Part shown: in pieces, positions 43,022 through 53,580 of the stretch
How positions within the stretch are numbered: position 1 is the stretch's first letter
How the letters are laid out: each line of letters begins with the position of its first letter
NCBI RefSeq assembly: GCF_024139115.2
Contig: NC_085140.1
Location: 163,148,452 to 163,212,451, forward strand
Direction of reading: 5' to 3'
DNA: 64,000 nt
Source of the DNA: Armigeres subalbatus
Lineage: Eukaryota > Arthropoda > Insecta > Diptera > Culicidae
The notes under the pieces: generated by a model
What the model was told of the DNA's origin: nothing
Databases searched by the model: none
Seen by the model: the letters and a program-made list of their open reading frames with translations, nothing else
Made by a program: the position numbers and the translations under genes

Positions 43022-43582
43022 TCAAAATCGTTGCGCGTTGCGGTCTTCAGAGCGTATGCGGAGTTGGTGAAACATTTCACGTATGTCGCCGCTAATTGCC
43101 ACCGATTTTTCACGAAAGCGGAATAAGACAGCGGGGAGAGGGTTAAGTAGGTCAGGACCTTTCAGCAGAACTGTGTTGAGGGATATACCGTCCACTTTGG
43201 CTGCAGCATCCCATACCAGCCTGATCTTTCCCGGCTTTCTAGGATTAGTCACAACACCGATGGGCAGGTACCAAATCCGGCGCGGATCAGCATCTAATAA
43301 TTCCTTCTCCGTAGCGCGATGAGCATAACCTTTACTCTGGTACTCGCTAATTTGTTGCAGTACGCTAGCTTTTAGCGACGGTTCGCGACACATTTTCCTC
43401 TCCAAGCATTCTAATCGCCGAAGTGCCATGAAGTAACTCTCCGGAAACTCAAATTTGTCGAATCTCCAAAGTAGCCCGGTTTCAAAACGATCCGGAAGCC
43501 GCACTGTCGTTTCTACTAGGATCCTCCTTGCTCTTGTGGTCTCAGGGTTGAGGGCTTCCGCACCCAACGACATGACTGTCAC
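43022..43582 (-). pseudogene. BEL/Pao reverse transcriptase N-terminal part
   Basis: 186-residue frame in the same phase as the next one, ended by TGA. It has the BEL-type entry segment: TVRLPDRFETGLLWRFDKF, YLPIGVVTNPRKPGKIRLVWDAAAKVDGISLN and LLNPLPAVLFRFREKSVAISGDI. Gag and protease are absent: the element is truncated near 43620, and no 5' LTR is present. Confidence 0.93.
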
Positions 43583-44348
43583 CCAAGACCTCCTGGGCCA
43601 GCTTTTTGTACGCTACCCCGCAGGATTGCGCGCCACGCTTCAGTACCAAGATCACCACATTTAATTGATTATGTCAGTACCATTAAAACAGGGTTTATAA
43701 AAGTCCAAAAGTTTGGGTAGTCATGTCCAGGTTTATTATCGTTTGCCTCATCGACAGATTCTTTATAAAAGACTTTTTTAATGATGGCAACGAATTACTT
43801 TCGACCTTCAGATACATACCGTTCTGATTTGTCTTGTACACCTCAGAAATTCCAAAACAATGTTGACCATCGGCGAAAAAGAGAGACGGAAAGTTCACGG
43901 TGAAAAGGTCCTTCGTTGCAGAATTGGAGACTCGTGTTGCAAATGTTTCTGAATTCAGCAACGTAGAAGACCAATGGACTGTCATTTAATAAGAGCTCCG
44001 ACGCTACCAAAGAAATTCCCATTCGTCACCATTCAAAACACATCGAAATACGAATTCAGCCCCACAAACCTTTTTGTAGTCGCTTAGCTTGGATAGTACA
44101 CCATATAGGTGAACACTATAAATTGAACCCTGTTTAAAATGTTCAAGGCATGTCGAATTAGTCATACCGAAACGCACAATGTTTATAATCTGTATATCGA
44201 TACAAAGAACCTAATGAAATCTCACATTCCACAGTAAGTTTTACTTTCATTCCACATAATAATAGCACTTAAGTCGTGTAAGAATTTAAAAATCTTATCT
44301 CACCAAAAGTGACCCGCTTTCAACGAGGCTACAGATCAGACCCAAACA
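43583..44348. other. non-coding, no gene recognised
   Basis: A minus-strand frame of 96 codons (43695-43985) has no known domain. Nothing else to report. Confidence 0.5.
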
Positions 44349-44558
44349 GTGTTCAAGATTTACATCGATTTAATGCTCTCGAAATTGACCGATGACCGTA
44401 CGCTGATAATAATCCGCTCTGTGAATCGGTTCACCCTGCAGGATATTCCGATCTGCATCCAAAGCAAACAGCCAGCCAGCGCACTCTTCACGCAGGGATA
44501 TGCTTTGCCCCCGGTTGAACCACAGACAGGCCCTTCAACCGAAGGTAATTTTCTGTAA
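44349..44558 (+). other. exon-like open frame, unproven
   Basis: 69-codon frame with balanced codon use (KIYIDLMLSKLTDDRTL, RSVNRFTLQDIPICIQSK). A possible splice donor AAG|GTAATT lies at 44543-44545, and an acceptor-like CTACAG is near 44333. No family recognised. It could be a host exon or decayed transposon coding sequence. Confidence 0.25.
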
Positions 44559-45547
44559 TTTATACCAATTTCGTTTATAATTTTCATTTCTGAGCCTCAC
44601 TTTTTCTTTCCGTTTGCGCGGCCATCACTAGTATTTTGGCATAGCACCATTGCACCGCTCGCTCGCATTGCTGACTGACTGACTGCTCGACTGCTGGTGC
44701 GGTGGTACTGGTACTGGACCAACCGTCGCCCAATGACTATCCAACCGGCCGTCGGTCTGTGGGCTGATGTTGAAAATGTAAGGAAAACACTGGCGAAGGG
44801 TTTTTGATGGTGGTAAAGTTCTAGGCTGCGGTCGGTGCACTGCGAAACTTGCCTCGGAAGAATGGTGCAGAGGCCACAACCTTATTATTTCACTCTCCGG
44901 TTTCATCTTGTTGTGGAAAGCCTCGAAGTGTCCTGTGTTGCGGCAGCCGACGCTCTGCAACATTCGAAAACATAGTAAGTCTCAAGTGCTAGCAAAAGAA
45001 AAACGTTGATTTCTGGTGGTGTCACTGAACATGTTTAGTAGATTGTTGGGGAATGTCCTTAAAAGCGTGTGTAATGATAATTTTTTTTCCGCGTTTTTTG
45101 CCTTTCTCGTGTAGGTGTAACGAAAATGTTTGATGTTCACTCCAAAAACGAATGTCTGATAGGAAGCGCTCCGGGACTGCTTCTTTGTTCCAATAACTTG
45201 TTTGAAGAAATCCCAACGTGTGAAATAATGACGGATGTACTCCTTCTGCTTATTAAGAATTTAATGGTAAATCGCTTATTAGCAGTTATTACTCAAATGT
45301 CAAGGGGAAAGAGAGAAATAATAATATAATAAATTAGCTATAAATTGTAATAAATTCATGAATTCAGTAGAACGGTGACTTTTAGGGGAAACTTTTTATG
45401 AACTTAAAAGCTTGAAAATCACTTGAACATGGTCAAACCACAAACGGAACGAATCGCAATGTTCACAAGATTTGTAGAGGTTGAATTTTTGATACTTTTT
45501 GAAAACATCCATAGGTTTAGTGTGTGCTCATTGTATGCGCGTGTGAA
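44559..45547. other. no gene recognised; GC-richer patch at 44610-44960
   Basis: A minus-strand frame of 111 codons (44628-44963) falls in the GC-richer patch; no domain recognised. Contains the common mosquito phrase GCCTTTCTCGTGTA near 45102-45115. Confidence 0.45.
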
Positions 45548-45685
45548 GAGCGTTCCCGAATTCACGAACTTGCAAATCGCGGTGTAGATTTAATTCACGC
45601 ATTTGGGATTGTTTTACAGAAAGTTCAAAAAGTAACAGTTGTTCCAGAATCCGTGATTTGCTAGTTCACAAATTCGGGTGTGCTT
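45548..45685. repeat. palindromic MITE, GTTCACGAATTC family, copy 1
   Basis: AGCGTTCCCGAATTCACGAA at the left and TTCACAAATTCGGGTGTGCT at the right are near-complements, with GCAAATC / GATTTGC further in. Same family as 60121-60307. Confidence 0.7.
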
Positions 45686-45925
45686 TAACCCGTACCGGCC
45701 TGAGTGAAGGAAAAAAATCAAATTGCTGCTATTCGTCATTTTATGTCGCATTGGCCTGGTTTTATTACTTTTCTGCTCGTACGGATCCCAGAATTCAGAA
45801 TGCATGTTGGGACTTGTGATGTGATCCTCCTATCCGGAGTTATTCCGGTGGGTCACACTGGGTCAGATGAATTCAATTTGACCACAACTTCCTTTTTAGC
45901 GATATAAGTCCAATAAAATGATATT

Positions 45926-46067
45926 TCTAGACCAACATTTGAAAAGGGCGTAACAGCCTAAATTTATTCCTTCTGATTCTTCGTCCACATATATAGCTAT
46001 ATATGTAGACGAAGAATCAAAAGGAATAAATTTTGGCTGTTACGCCCTTTTCAAATGTTGGTCTAGA
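45926..46067. repeat. 142-bp near-perfect palindrome
   Basis: 71-bp arms from TCTAGACCAACATTTG to CAAATGTTGGTCTAGA with about four mismatches, centred on AGCT at 45995-45998. No spacer, so it can extrude as a full cruciform. Likely a minimal foldback MITE. Confidence 0.95.
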
Positions 46068-46212
46068 TTTATTTCGTCCCTATTTATACCATTCTGGTAG
46101 ATTTGTATATAGGGATTATATCAAAACCAAGAATCTAGGTGACACCTGTTCCAGAAATGGCCAACAACAGGTGTCTTTGAAGTGACCCTTTCGAAATTTC
46201 ACAAACTTTGGC

Positions 46213-46370
46213 AATATGGGTGTCAAATTTCAGCATTTTACAAGACAAGAAGGATTATGACATCGGATACGATTCCGGGGACATTGGCCCCCTTAGGATC
46301 AGTTCCGACGCCCTTGAGGAAGCATCAACATCGTCCATTTTAGAAATGTCACAAACTATGGCATTATGGG
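46213..46370 (+). repeat. 156-bp repeat, unit 1
   Basis: Starts GGGTGTCAAATTTCAGCATT. The next unit starts at 47003 once the RTE insertion is removed, giving a 156-bp period. A related unit lies at 58960-59140 on the other strand. Confidence 0.75.
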
Positions 46371-46990
46371 GGCAGCAGGGACTATGTCCAAGGGCTTGAC
46401 GATCCCTCCCCAGGCCATCTGCGAGTTGTGGCGCCTGCCTAGGATGTGGTGGGGTTTGACAGTGGGCCCTGTTAAACCTCTATAAAAAGCTGCATGTATC
46501 CGCAAGTAGTGTTAGGTGGGACGCTAAACAGCCCTGACACGACGGCCCTCCGACGAGACAGGAAGTTTGCGCAGGCCCAATAAGCCGCCTTTAAAAACAA
46601 CTATTACGAACGACATAGAAGATAATACGACTCGATACAATCGGCAACGACCTAGGCGACGAATAAAGGATCACGATTGGAAGCTTGGAACATGGAACTG
46701 CAAGTCGCTAGGCTTCGCAGGTTGCGATAGGATAATCTACGATGAATTACATCCCCGCAACTTCGATGTCGTAGCGCTGCAGGAAATCTGCTGGACAGGA
46801 CAGAAAGTGTGGAAAAGCGGGCATCGAGCGGCTACCTTCAGCGGGCAAGGTGGATCGATCAGGTGGAGGACGACTTGCGGACTCTCCGCAGACTGCGTGG
46901 GTGGCGAAGTGCAGCCATGAACCGAGCTGAATGGAGAAGTCTTTTATGTGCAGCACAGGCCACTCCGGCCTTAGTCTGATGATAAATAAA
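46371..46990 (+). mobile_element. internally deleted RTE-like LINE, perfect 14-bp TSD
   Basis: 620 bp. The 5' 470 bp match the 5' end of the LINE at 1050-4362. At 46839 it jumps to the 3' terminal 150 bp, ending in TGATGATAAATAAA. Target duplication TATGGCATTATGGG is at 46357-46370 and 46991-47004. A 117-codon frame (46567-46920) fuses the endonuclease start (KLGTWNCKSLGFAGCDR, VVALQEICWTG) to out-of-frame tail sequence. Intact ends plus TSD suggest either a deletion derivative moved in trans or a deletion after insertion. Confidence 0.94.
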
Positions 46991-47002
46991 TATGGCATTA
47001 TG

Positions 47003-47150
47003 GGTATTAAACTTCAGCATTTTGCAAGAAAAGTAGGATTATGACATCCGGCTATGTTTCTAGGGATATTGGCTATCCCGATGTCAGTTCCAAAGTCCTT
47101 ATACGAGCTTCCGGAGGTATCAAAATCGACCATTTTCGAAAATGTTCGGA
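47003..47150 (+). repeat. 156-bp repeat, unit 2
   Basis: GGGTATTAAACTTCAGCATT, AGGATTATGACATCCGGCTA and the rest match unit 1 at 46213-46370. It runs up to the hAT transposase remnant. Confidence 0.75.
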
Positions 47151-47663
47151 AAATGAACCGGAAGCGCCAGTCACTCAAGAAGATGTTGTTGATGCCGTAG
47201 ATGAATACATTATCAACGATGGACTTGCTTTTCGTACCGTAGAGCCACCTTTTTTTCAGGAAACTAGTAATGCTAGGACTACCTAAAGAAATAACCGTTA
47301 GTTGCCGACAAACACTGATGCAGCGTTTGGATGGAAGATTCCGAAGAATGTTAGGTGGTTTGAAATCTCAGCTTGCAAATGCCAGCAATGTGGCAACGAC
47401 GGCCGATTGCTGGACTAAATTCAGAAGAAGCTATCTTGGAATGACGGAGCACTGGATAGATGAAATTACGATGGAAAGGAAATCGGCTGCTTTAGCGCTT
47501 CGTAGAATTTACGGAAGACATACTGCCGAGACACTCGCTGAGGCCATCGATAAGGTACACCGCGACTTTTCCATAGCAGAAAAGGTGAGACGATGTACCA
47601 CAGATAGCGCAGCAAATCTCAGGAAAGCTTTTAAGGATTTTACTGCAAGAAGTCCTTTGAATG

Positions 47664-47871
47664 GTAAGTTTTAATTTGTTTTTATTCGTTTAAATTATTT
47701 GATTGTTAAGATGTCAGTCAACCTTTTAAATATAGTTGGCTTTGCATATTAATGAAGTAAAGAAATCAAATATTTTACAACTTCTTGAGGCAAAACATTT
47801 ATAAGCCATTATATAATTCTATAATCATGATGCAACATTTATTATTATTTTTTTGTATGTTCTTGTTACAG
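47664..47871 (+). other. intron 1 of hAT transposase
   Basis: Donor AATG|GTAAGTTTT, acceptor TTCTTGTTACAG|ATGAG with a pyrimidine-rich run before it. Phase is kept across the intron: acidic coding sequence (DEIDYEDDE) continues afterwards. Confidence 0.75.
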
Positions 47872-47905
47872 ATGAGATTGATTATGAGGATGACGAAACC
47901 GATTA

Positions 47906-48096
47906 CACCCAGGTTTTTTTTTACACGGTTGGAATTCATTAATTTCTCGGGTAATCTGAATTTTTACTGCTTTCTAAATACCCCCTGAATTTTCTTTGAT
48001 TTTTTCTGAATTTTTTCGTGGGGTTAACTCATTGTTTCAATGATGCTGAAGGTCTTAAACGACTAAAACCAAACCGAGTGAAAAAAAACCTGGGTG
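47906..48096. mobile_element. 191-bp MITE with TA target, in hAT exon
   Basis: Ends CACCCAGGTTTTTTTTTACA and its near complement TGAAAAAAAACCTGGGTG. TA is at 47904-47905 and 48097-48098. Ignoring it and one TA leaves the exon in frame, which proves the boundaries. Tc1/mariner-type by target. Confidence 0.92.
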
Positions 48097-48414
48097 TACT
48101 TGGAATCAGTAGATGTCGATGAGTTATTGACGAATCTGGAAGTGTTCGAGAATGATGTGTTACTCCCACCTCAACAAAGGTGTGTCAGTCACATTCTGAA
48201 TTTAGTGACGTCTCATGATGGGTTCAAGAACATAAGCGAGAAGAGCAGTCCATTGTCAAAAATGGAAGTAGATGTTCAAAAGAAATTGAAAACTTGGTGG
48301 CGGCTACAGAGTAAATCGTCTGAAGTAGCGGAGATAATAAAGGCCGGAATAGGCGTATGCTTTATTACGCCTTGTAAAACAAGGTGGAATTCGGAATATA
48401 AAGCAAGACAACAG

Positions 48415-48483
48415 GTTAGAATGCTTAGTTGTATGTCGAGTTGCCTTTAATGATTTTCCGCCAGCTCCGCCAGCTTTCTACAG
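48415..48483 (+). other. intron 2 of hAT transposase (69 bp)
   Basis: Donor ACAACAG|GTTAGAATG, acceptor CAGCTTTCTACAG|ATCTGTG. Coding sequence resumes with ICELYDKNVENVEKVIDRAG. Size is typical of dipteran short introns. Confidence 0.65.
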
Positions 48484-49096
48484 ATCTGTGAGCTGTACGA
48501 CAAGAATGTTGAAAACGTTGAGAAAGTAATCGATCGAGCAGGACTTCCAAAGCTTCTTCCATCCGAGTTAGCATATCTCCGAGAATATGTATGGGTAACA
48601 CACCCAGTTGCATATGCCTTAGATTTACTCCAAAAAAAAAGTACATGTTTTTGGGGTATCTTTTACCCACTGTGCATAGTCTTCTCCGCCAGCTAGAAGC
48701 TCGTCGGAAAATGAAAGGAAAGCCATTAAAGTACTGCGTTCCCTTATTGAATGAAAATGATTCGATCAATAAATTCAGAGCGAAGATTTGGATGTATGAT
48801 GACTGAAGAAGATCTTTTAGTAGCCACATCTTTGATTCCTTGTTTTAAAATGGATTGGGATGGCTTAAATGTTCATTCATCTAAGGGTATCATACAGGAC
48901 CTGCCATTGAAGCAGATGAAAGCAGTTGATGATGGCACTCATCCGTGTGTTCGTCATGCCACTGAGAACGTGCATGGCAATAATTCCTTTCAAACATTTG
49001 AAGCTGAACGGCCAGGCGGATTTGAAGAACCAGATGAAGATTCGTTGTTTTTCGGGTTGAATCATTCCACGCTTGCAAGACATTCTGCAATTCACT

Positions 49097-49300
49097 CTAA
49101 CTTTCACTTACTCAGAGACTGAGTAAAATTGTATTGCTATCTCTTTTTTTCTCATGGAAATTTTACTCAGTTTCCGTCAAAAGCGGGACTACTCATAGCT
49201 ATGAGTTATCCTGCTTTTGGCGGAAACTGAGTAAAATTTCCGTGAGAAGAAAAGAGAGGGCAATACAATTTTACTCAGTCACTGAGTAAGTGAAAGTTAG
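49097..49300. mobile_element. 204-bp foldback MITE in hAT last exon
   Basis: Palindrome CTAACTTTCACTTACTCAG...CTGAGTAAGTGAAAGTTAG with about 100-bp arms meeting at ACTCATAGCTATGAGT. It splits the transposase C-terminal part between HSAIH and VPDEESVEEELARF. No unambiguous target duplication. Confidence 0.9.
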
Positions 49301-49557
49301 CGTGTTCCCGATGAAGAATCAGTAGAAGAGGAGCTTGCACGATTTCTCTCTTCAAGTAATCAGACGAGTATTGAAGACTGTTTCGGAGAGAAGGGCAAGA
49401 AACCATTCAAAAGATTAGGAAAACTTTTCTTGTATTCCTTTAAGCGCTAGTGTTGAAAGATTATTTTCTTTAGTTTAAAGTCGATAGAGCAAACTTGTCA
49501 GATGCCAATCTGGAGATACAAGCACTTATGTGTGCTAACAACAATATTGTAAAATAA

Positions 49558-50150
49558 TGTCTTTGCAGTTACGTTTCATAGAATATTTCAACATATGTAC
49601 ATAATTATTAATTTTGCTATTAATTCGATCATTTGACTGAAATATATAACATTTACTAGTATAGTATACATTCATAGTTTTTTCCCCTTGAGAAACGTAG
49701 ATTTACTTAGACAGTAATGAATTTTTTCCCCAACTTGTATTAAAAATTAGGCATGGGAATAGAAAGAAAAAAATTTGCTTGGGCAGCAATATCATCACGA
49801 ATAATGTCGATAAATCATGCTAAGGTACACAATAGCATTCGCAATGGGTTGATCGAATAATTAGCAAGGGCATTGCCTTGACAACAATCGATCAACCTTT
49901 TGCTCGCACGAACATGTTCGCAGCTCCAGCACTTCTTTATAAACTTTAACTACACTTTTGTTTCGACCGCGGTTAATGCTCTGGTTCTATTGTTCTACCT
50001 TTAGTGCGAATCACCGCACAAAAGTAGAGCGCAAAACCAACCGCACTGGACGACGGTCAAAACGAGACTCCATACAAATTATTTCAATGATTCATACAAA
50101 AAGTGCAACATGGGGGGAGGGGGGGTCGAAAATGTCAAAATTTTGCATTA
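49558..50150. other. non-coding, no gene recognised
   Basis: Downstream of the hAT remnant. Contains one homopurine patch GGGGGGAGGGGGGG near 50111. Nothing else supported. Confidence 0.5.
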
Positions 50151-50345
50151 CATAATCAATGGATCTTCCCTTAGAAGTAGGTTCGCACCAGAGACGATGG
50201 TATTATATAGAGACACGCGGAGAGAATAAAAGCAATGCTGGCTTCACGGCCAGCAGACAAAACAATTCTGTGCGATCGGCAACATAAAAATTTGCGAGAA
50301 CTTGAAGTGACTCTCAGTGTGAGCAGTTATTTCGTTTACAATAAA
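50151..50345 (+). other. LTR- or promoter-like segment, weak
   Basis: TATA-like GTATTATATAGAGAC at about 50199, a short inverted pair GCTGGC...GCCAGC, and AATAAA at about 50341. This arrangement occurs in solo LTRs, but no TG...CA ends or target duplication could be fixed. Confidence 0.25.
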
Positions 50346-51684
50346 TATGATTAACTATTATATATAAATTTGCAATGAGAACTATGAAAACATCTTCATT
50401 TACTGGACTTTTCAAACTTTTTCAAAATTTCTTTAATGTTGATTACAATACCTATCTTGCATTTAGTACTGATTGGTAATGTTTGTTTACTTTGCTCGTT
50501 TGGTACCGCGTGTGACGGTTCGTTTGGTACTTTCGGCTTCACTGTATGCGGGTCTCTATTAGAGATCTATTGTTGTCCCTTTCCGAATGAAGTCATGACT
50601 TTTTGTTTTAAAAATACAAAGGCATCTTAGCCCAGGCATAAATCCCACTCAACCAACAGCGCTGACATTTTTGAAACTGTTGGAAACCCTTAACTTTAAA
50701 CCCGTAAATAAACAACATTGAGTAATTGATATGCAACATTGACCCGATTTTGTCTACCTCCGATTTTGTCACCCTTTCCAAGGCATAAACTGATTCATGT
50801 TTGTGAAACAAATTGAAAAAATGATAATAAAGCAAACCCGAGCAGAGGCGAAGAACAAAATAATAACATAACAATAACAAACTCTGCTCTAATAACGTTA
50901 TAAGTTATTGTCTAGCTATTGGGTAAGAAAGTATCAAGTACATATGAAGACTAAAATATGTTATCATAACAGAAACTGTTTTTTGGATGTTATTCTAATG
51001 TCAAACTTCCTAACACCATGCATACCACACAAATAGCTGTTTTTGTTGTTCATAAATATTTTTACGAAAATCCAATAATCATGCCATCACAGTGTTTGTT
51101 ACAGTATGTCATTACATTATGTGAATCATACCATTCCCCAAAATCCTCTCTCTGCTCTCAGAACAACTCTTTTGCCTTCTCTCTTTGTTTTAACAGCCAC
51201 TAATTGTATGTAGCAAACCTTGTCCAGAATTGCTTGTTTGATTCCACGGTATAAGACTAGTACGCTTTTGACACGGACTGTGCAAATAGATAGGATAAGG
51301 AATCGTCAAGTAATGATTCCACCACTAAAATTCCGTGAGCAGTACGGAGTCGACAAGTAGGAAAATTTCATAACGCGAATAACGCCTGCTATGTAAATAA
51401 ATGGAGAAATATGGAAAAATATTCCGTACTATTATTCCGCAAGGTAAAATGTCATTTCTCCCATACTGAATCAGCTGTCAAATTTTCTGGTAATTTCATA
51501 ATTTTTTCCGTTAACTCTTTCCGTATTAGCAGCGTACAGGGCTATACCATGTATATAATTCAAAATTATATAGCGTTTTTAATAATTTTTGTGAACTGCC
51601 ACGATGTTTCATTTTTGCTATCAAGAATCTCAAATCAAAATTTATTAAGACAATTATTTTGAGCTTTTTAGTGGAATGTCTTCA
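50346..51684. other. non-coding; ATAACA-rich patch at 50836-50930
   Basis: The patch 50836-50930 (CCGAGCAGAGGCGAAG then AATAACAATAAC words) resembles 57535-57862, which ends TTCTGCTCGGG. They may be the two ends of one MITE family. No gene. Confidence 0.5.
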
Positions 51685-51848
51685 CTTGTCATAAAACGAG
51701 TTTGTACCTTCCCATTTAATTCCACCACTTGATTGTACCTTGGCAGATACGTATTTCGACCTCAACAGTAAGGTCGAAATAAGTATCTGTCAAGGTACAA
51801 TCAAGTGGTGGAATTAAATGGGAAGGTACAAACTCGTCTTATGACAAG
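51685..51848. repeat. 164-bp snap-back hairpin
   Basis: Arms of 77 bp with about three mismatches around the 10-base loop TCAACAGTAA. Left arm CTTGTCATAAAACGAG..., right arm ...CTCGTCTTATGACAAG. The single-arm version is at 30266-30389. Confidence 0.95.
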
Positions 51849-51867
51849 CAAAATTTATATTATTTTC

Positions 51868-52930
51868 TATTTTCAAACTGTCTCCGTCAAAATGGTTTTG
51901 ACCACCCGAACAACTTTGTAGAAGACGGTAACTATCTAAATCTAACTGATTTCGAGATATGCAATTTTATAGGTGATTCCTTATACAGTAGACGTTCGAT
52001 AACTGCAATGCTTTTTAACTGCAATTCGATAGTTGCAACAGTTTTGCAATTATCGGACCGCTAAACTTCAAACTGATGTCAAACTCAATGACAGCTGCAT
52101 TGCGCTGCACATTTAGATGCACTTTTATTGCATCTGACGTCGATTGACAAACGTTTGACGTCTAGAATGCGTTGCAGTTATCGAACGGCATTCGTTAACT
52201 GAAAAGTAAACATTTTGCAGTTATCGAACGGCTACTGTACACTAGCGCCACCAAGCGGTTGAATTTCAAACAAAACTTGTCTTCGTCACAATGGTTTTGA
52301 CCACCCGAACAACTTTGTAGAAGACGGTAACTATCTAAATCTAACTGATTTCGAGATATGCAATTTTATAGGTGATTCCTTATACACTAGCGCCACCAAG
52401 CTTTCTAAATCTAGAAGATTTCGAGATATACAATCTTACAGGTGAATCACTGTACTCTAGCGCCACCAAGCGGTTGAATTTCAAACTAAACTTGTCTCCG
52501 TCACAATGGTTTGAATCACTCGAACAACTTTGTAGAAGGCGGTAACTTTGTAAATCTAACAGGTTTCGAGATATACAATTTTACAGGTGATTCCTTATAC
52601 ACTAGCGCCACCAAGCGGTTGAATTTCAAACTTAACTTGCCTCCGTCACAATGGTCTTAATCATTCGAACAACTTTGTAGAAGGCGATAACTTTCTAAAT
52701 CTAACAGATTTTGAGATGTACAATTTTACAGGTGATTCCTTATACACTAGCGCCACCAAGCGGTCGAATTTCAAACTAAACTTGTCTCCGTCACAATGGT
52801 TTGAATCACTCGAACAACTTTGTAGAAGGCGGTAAATTTCTAAAACTAACAGATTTCGAGATATACAATTTTACAGGTGATTCCTTATACACTAGCGCCG
52901 CCAAGCGGTTGAATTTCAAACCAAATTTGC
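51868..52930 (+). repeat. 145-bp satellite, about six units
   Basis: Units run CTTGTCTCCGTCACAATGG ... CACTAGCGCCACCAAGCGG ... TTTCAAA. Starts at 52491, 52636 and 52781 give a period of 145. One unit is internally shortened near 52400 and one carries the MITE at 51986-52237. Confidence 0.95.
51986..52237. mobile_element. 252-bp pogo-like MITE with TA target, in the satellite
   Basis: Ends CAGTAGACGTTCGATAACTG...CAGTTATCGAACGGCTACTG. TA at 51984-51985 and 52238-52239. Neighbouring satellite units have the empty site CCTTATACACTAGCG. No transposase. Confidence 0.94.
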
Positions 52931-53089
52931 ATCCATTACTATTCTAACAAGATTGAATATTGAATAAGTGGCTATTCTGTCGAATTAATGTCAATTTTGT
53001 CTTAAGCCATCAGTTTTTCGATTTGGAAGTTATTAACTCATGTTTGGGTTAAGCCAGACGAGCGTGTACATGTTTGTTTACATTATTCG

Positions 53090-53580
53090 TAGTCGGAAGC
53101 AAAGTGCCACCTCGATAAAAACAAATTTCGCTCGAGATTTCGTTGTTTTCGGTGAAAACAGTCCGGGATAATATGTTGTGTTGTGACCAGTGATGTGATG
53201 GAATGTGGATGCGATGTTGGACCCGAAGAAGGGCAGGAGATTCGTCACGAAGAGGCACGGTCCGTGTCTGCAGCGCGTGGGGTGATTTGGAGAGTGTCGG
53301 ACGGAACTTTTCCTGTGTGTTGGCAGAATTCGGTTCGAGGGCTTGTGTACTGGAAGCCTGATTGCGGCAATTGATCCGGTCCTGTCCCTCCTTGTAGGGA
53401 GAGGCTGGACCTAGTCGGTAATCGACAACGCCCAAGCTCCCCGGTCGGCGCGGCGTCAGACGACGAAAATCCCGCTGGTCGCCTTCGGGTGTAGCCACGC
53501 CGGTACAACTGGGGCCCTTCATCGGCGAAAGCCGGTTTGGGCATTGGCGTTGGCAGCTGGCAGGGCCGGAAGGTAGGTTT
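53090..53580 (+). other. GC-rich exon-like segment, unproven
   Basis: GC-rich island in AT-rich surroundings, ending in a good donor GCCGGAAG|GTAGGT at about 53566-53580. Frames of 157 codons (minus) and 63 codons (plus, 53183-53374) are open but unrecognised. It could be a 5' untranslated exon of a host gene or the leader of a retroelement. Confidence 0.3.

Larger units (their letters stand above)
47150..49557 (+). pseudogene. hAT transposase gene with introns, decayed
   Basis: Exons in order give a ZBED/hAT transposase: VDEYIINDGLAF..., VATTADCWTKFRRSYLGMT (RNase H-like core with the DxW), IYGRHTAETLAEAIDKVHRD, CTTDSAANLRKAF (second acid), CVSHILNLV, KTRWNSEYKA, and the C-terminal dimerisation segment ASVERLFSL with RANLSDANLE before the stop at 49555-49557. 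The N-terminal BED finger is not found. Two introns fit GT-AG rules (47664-47871, 48415-48483). Frameshifts near 47270, 48640, 48770 and 49470, plus two MITEs, inactivate it. Confidence 0.85.

Noticed and set aside
46567..46920. 117-codon frame as a short endonuclease gene
   Set aside because: It is the fused remnant left by the internal deletion in the LINE copy; the C-terminal part is out of frame with the LINE protein.
51868..52930. CRISPR-like array
   Set aside because: Units are 145 bp tandem repeats without unique spacers, in a eukaryotic context.
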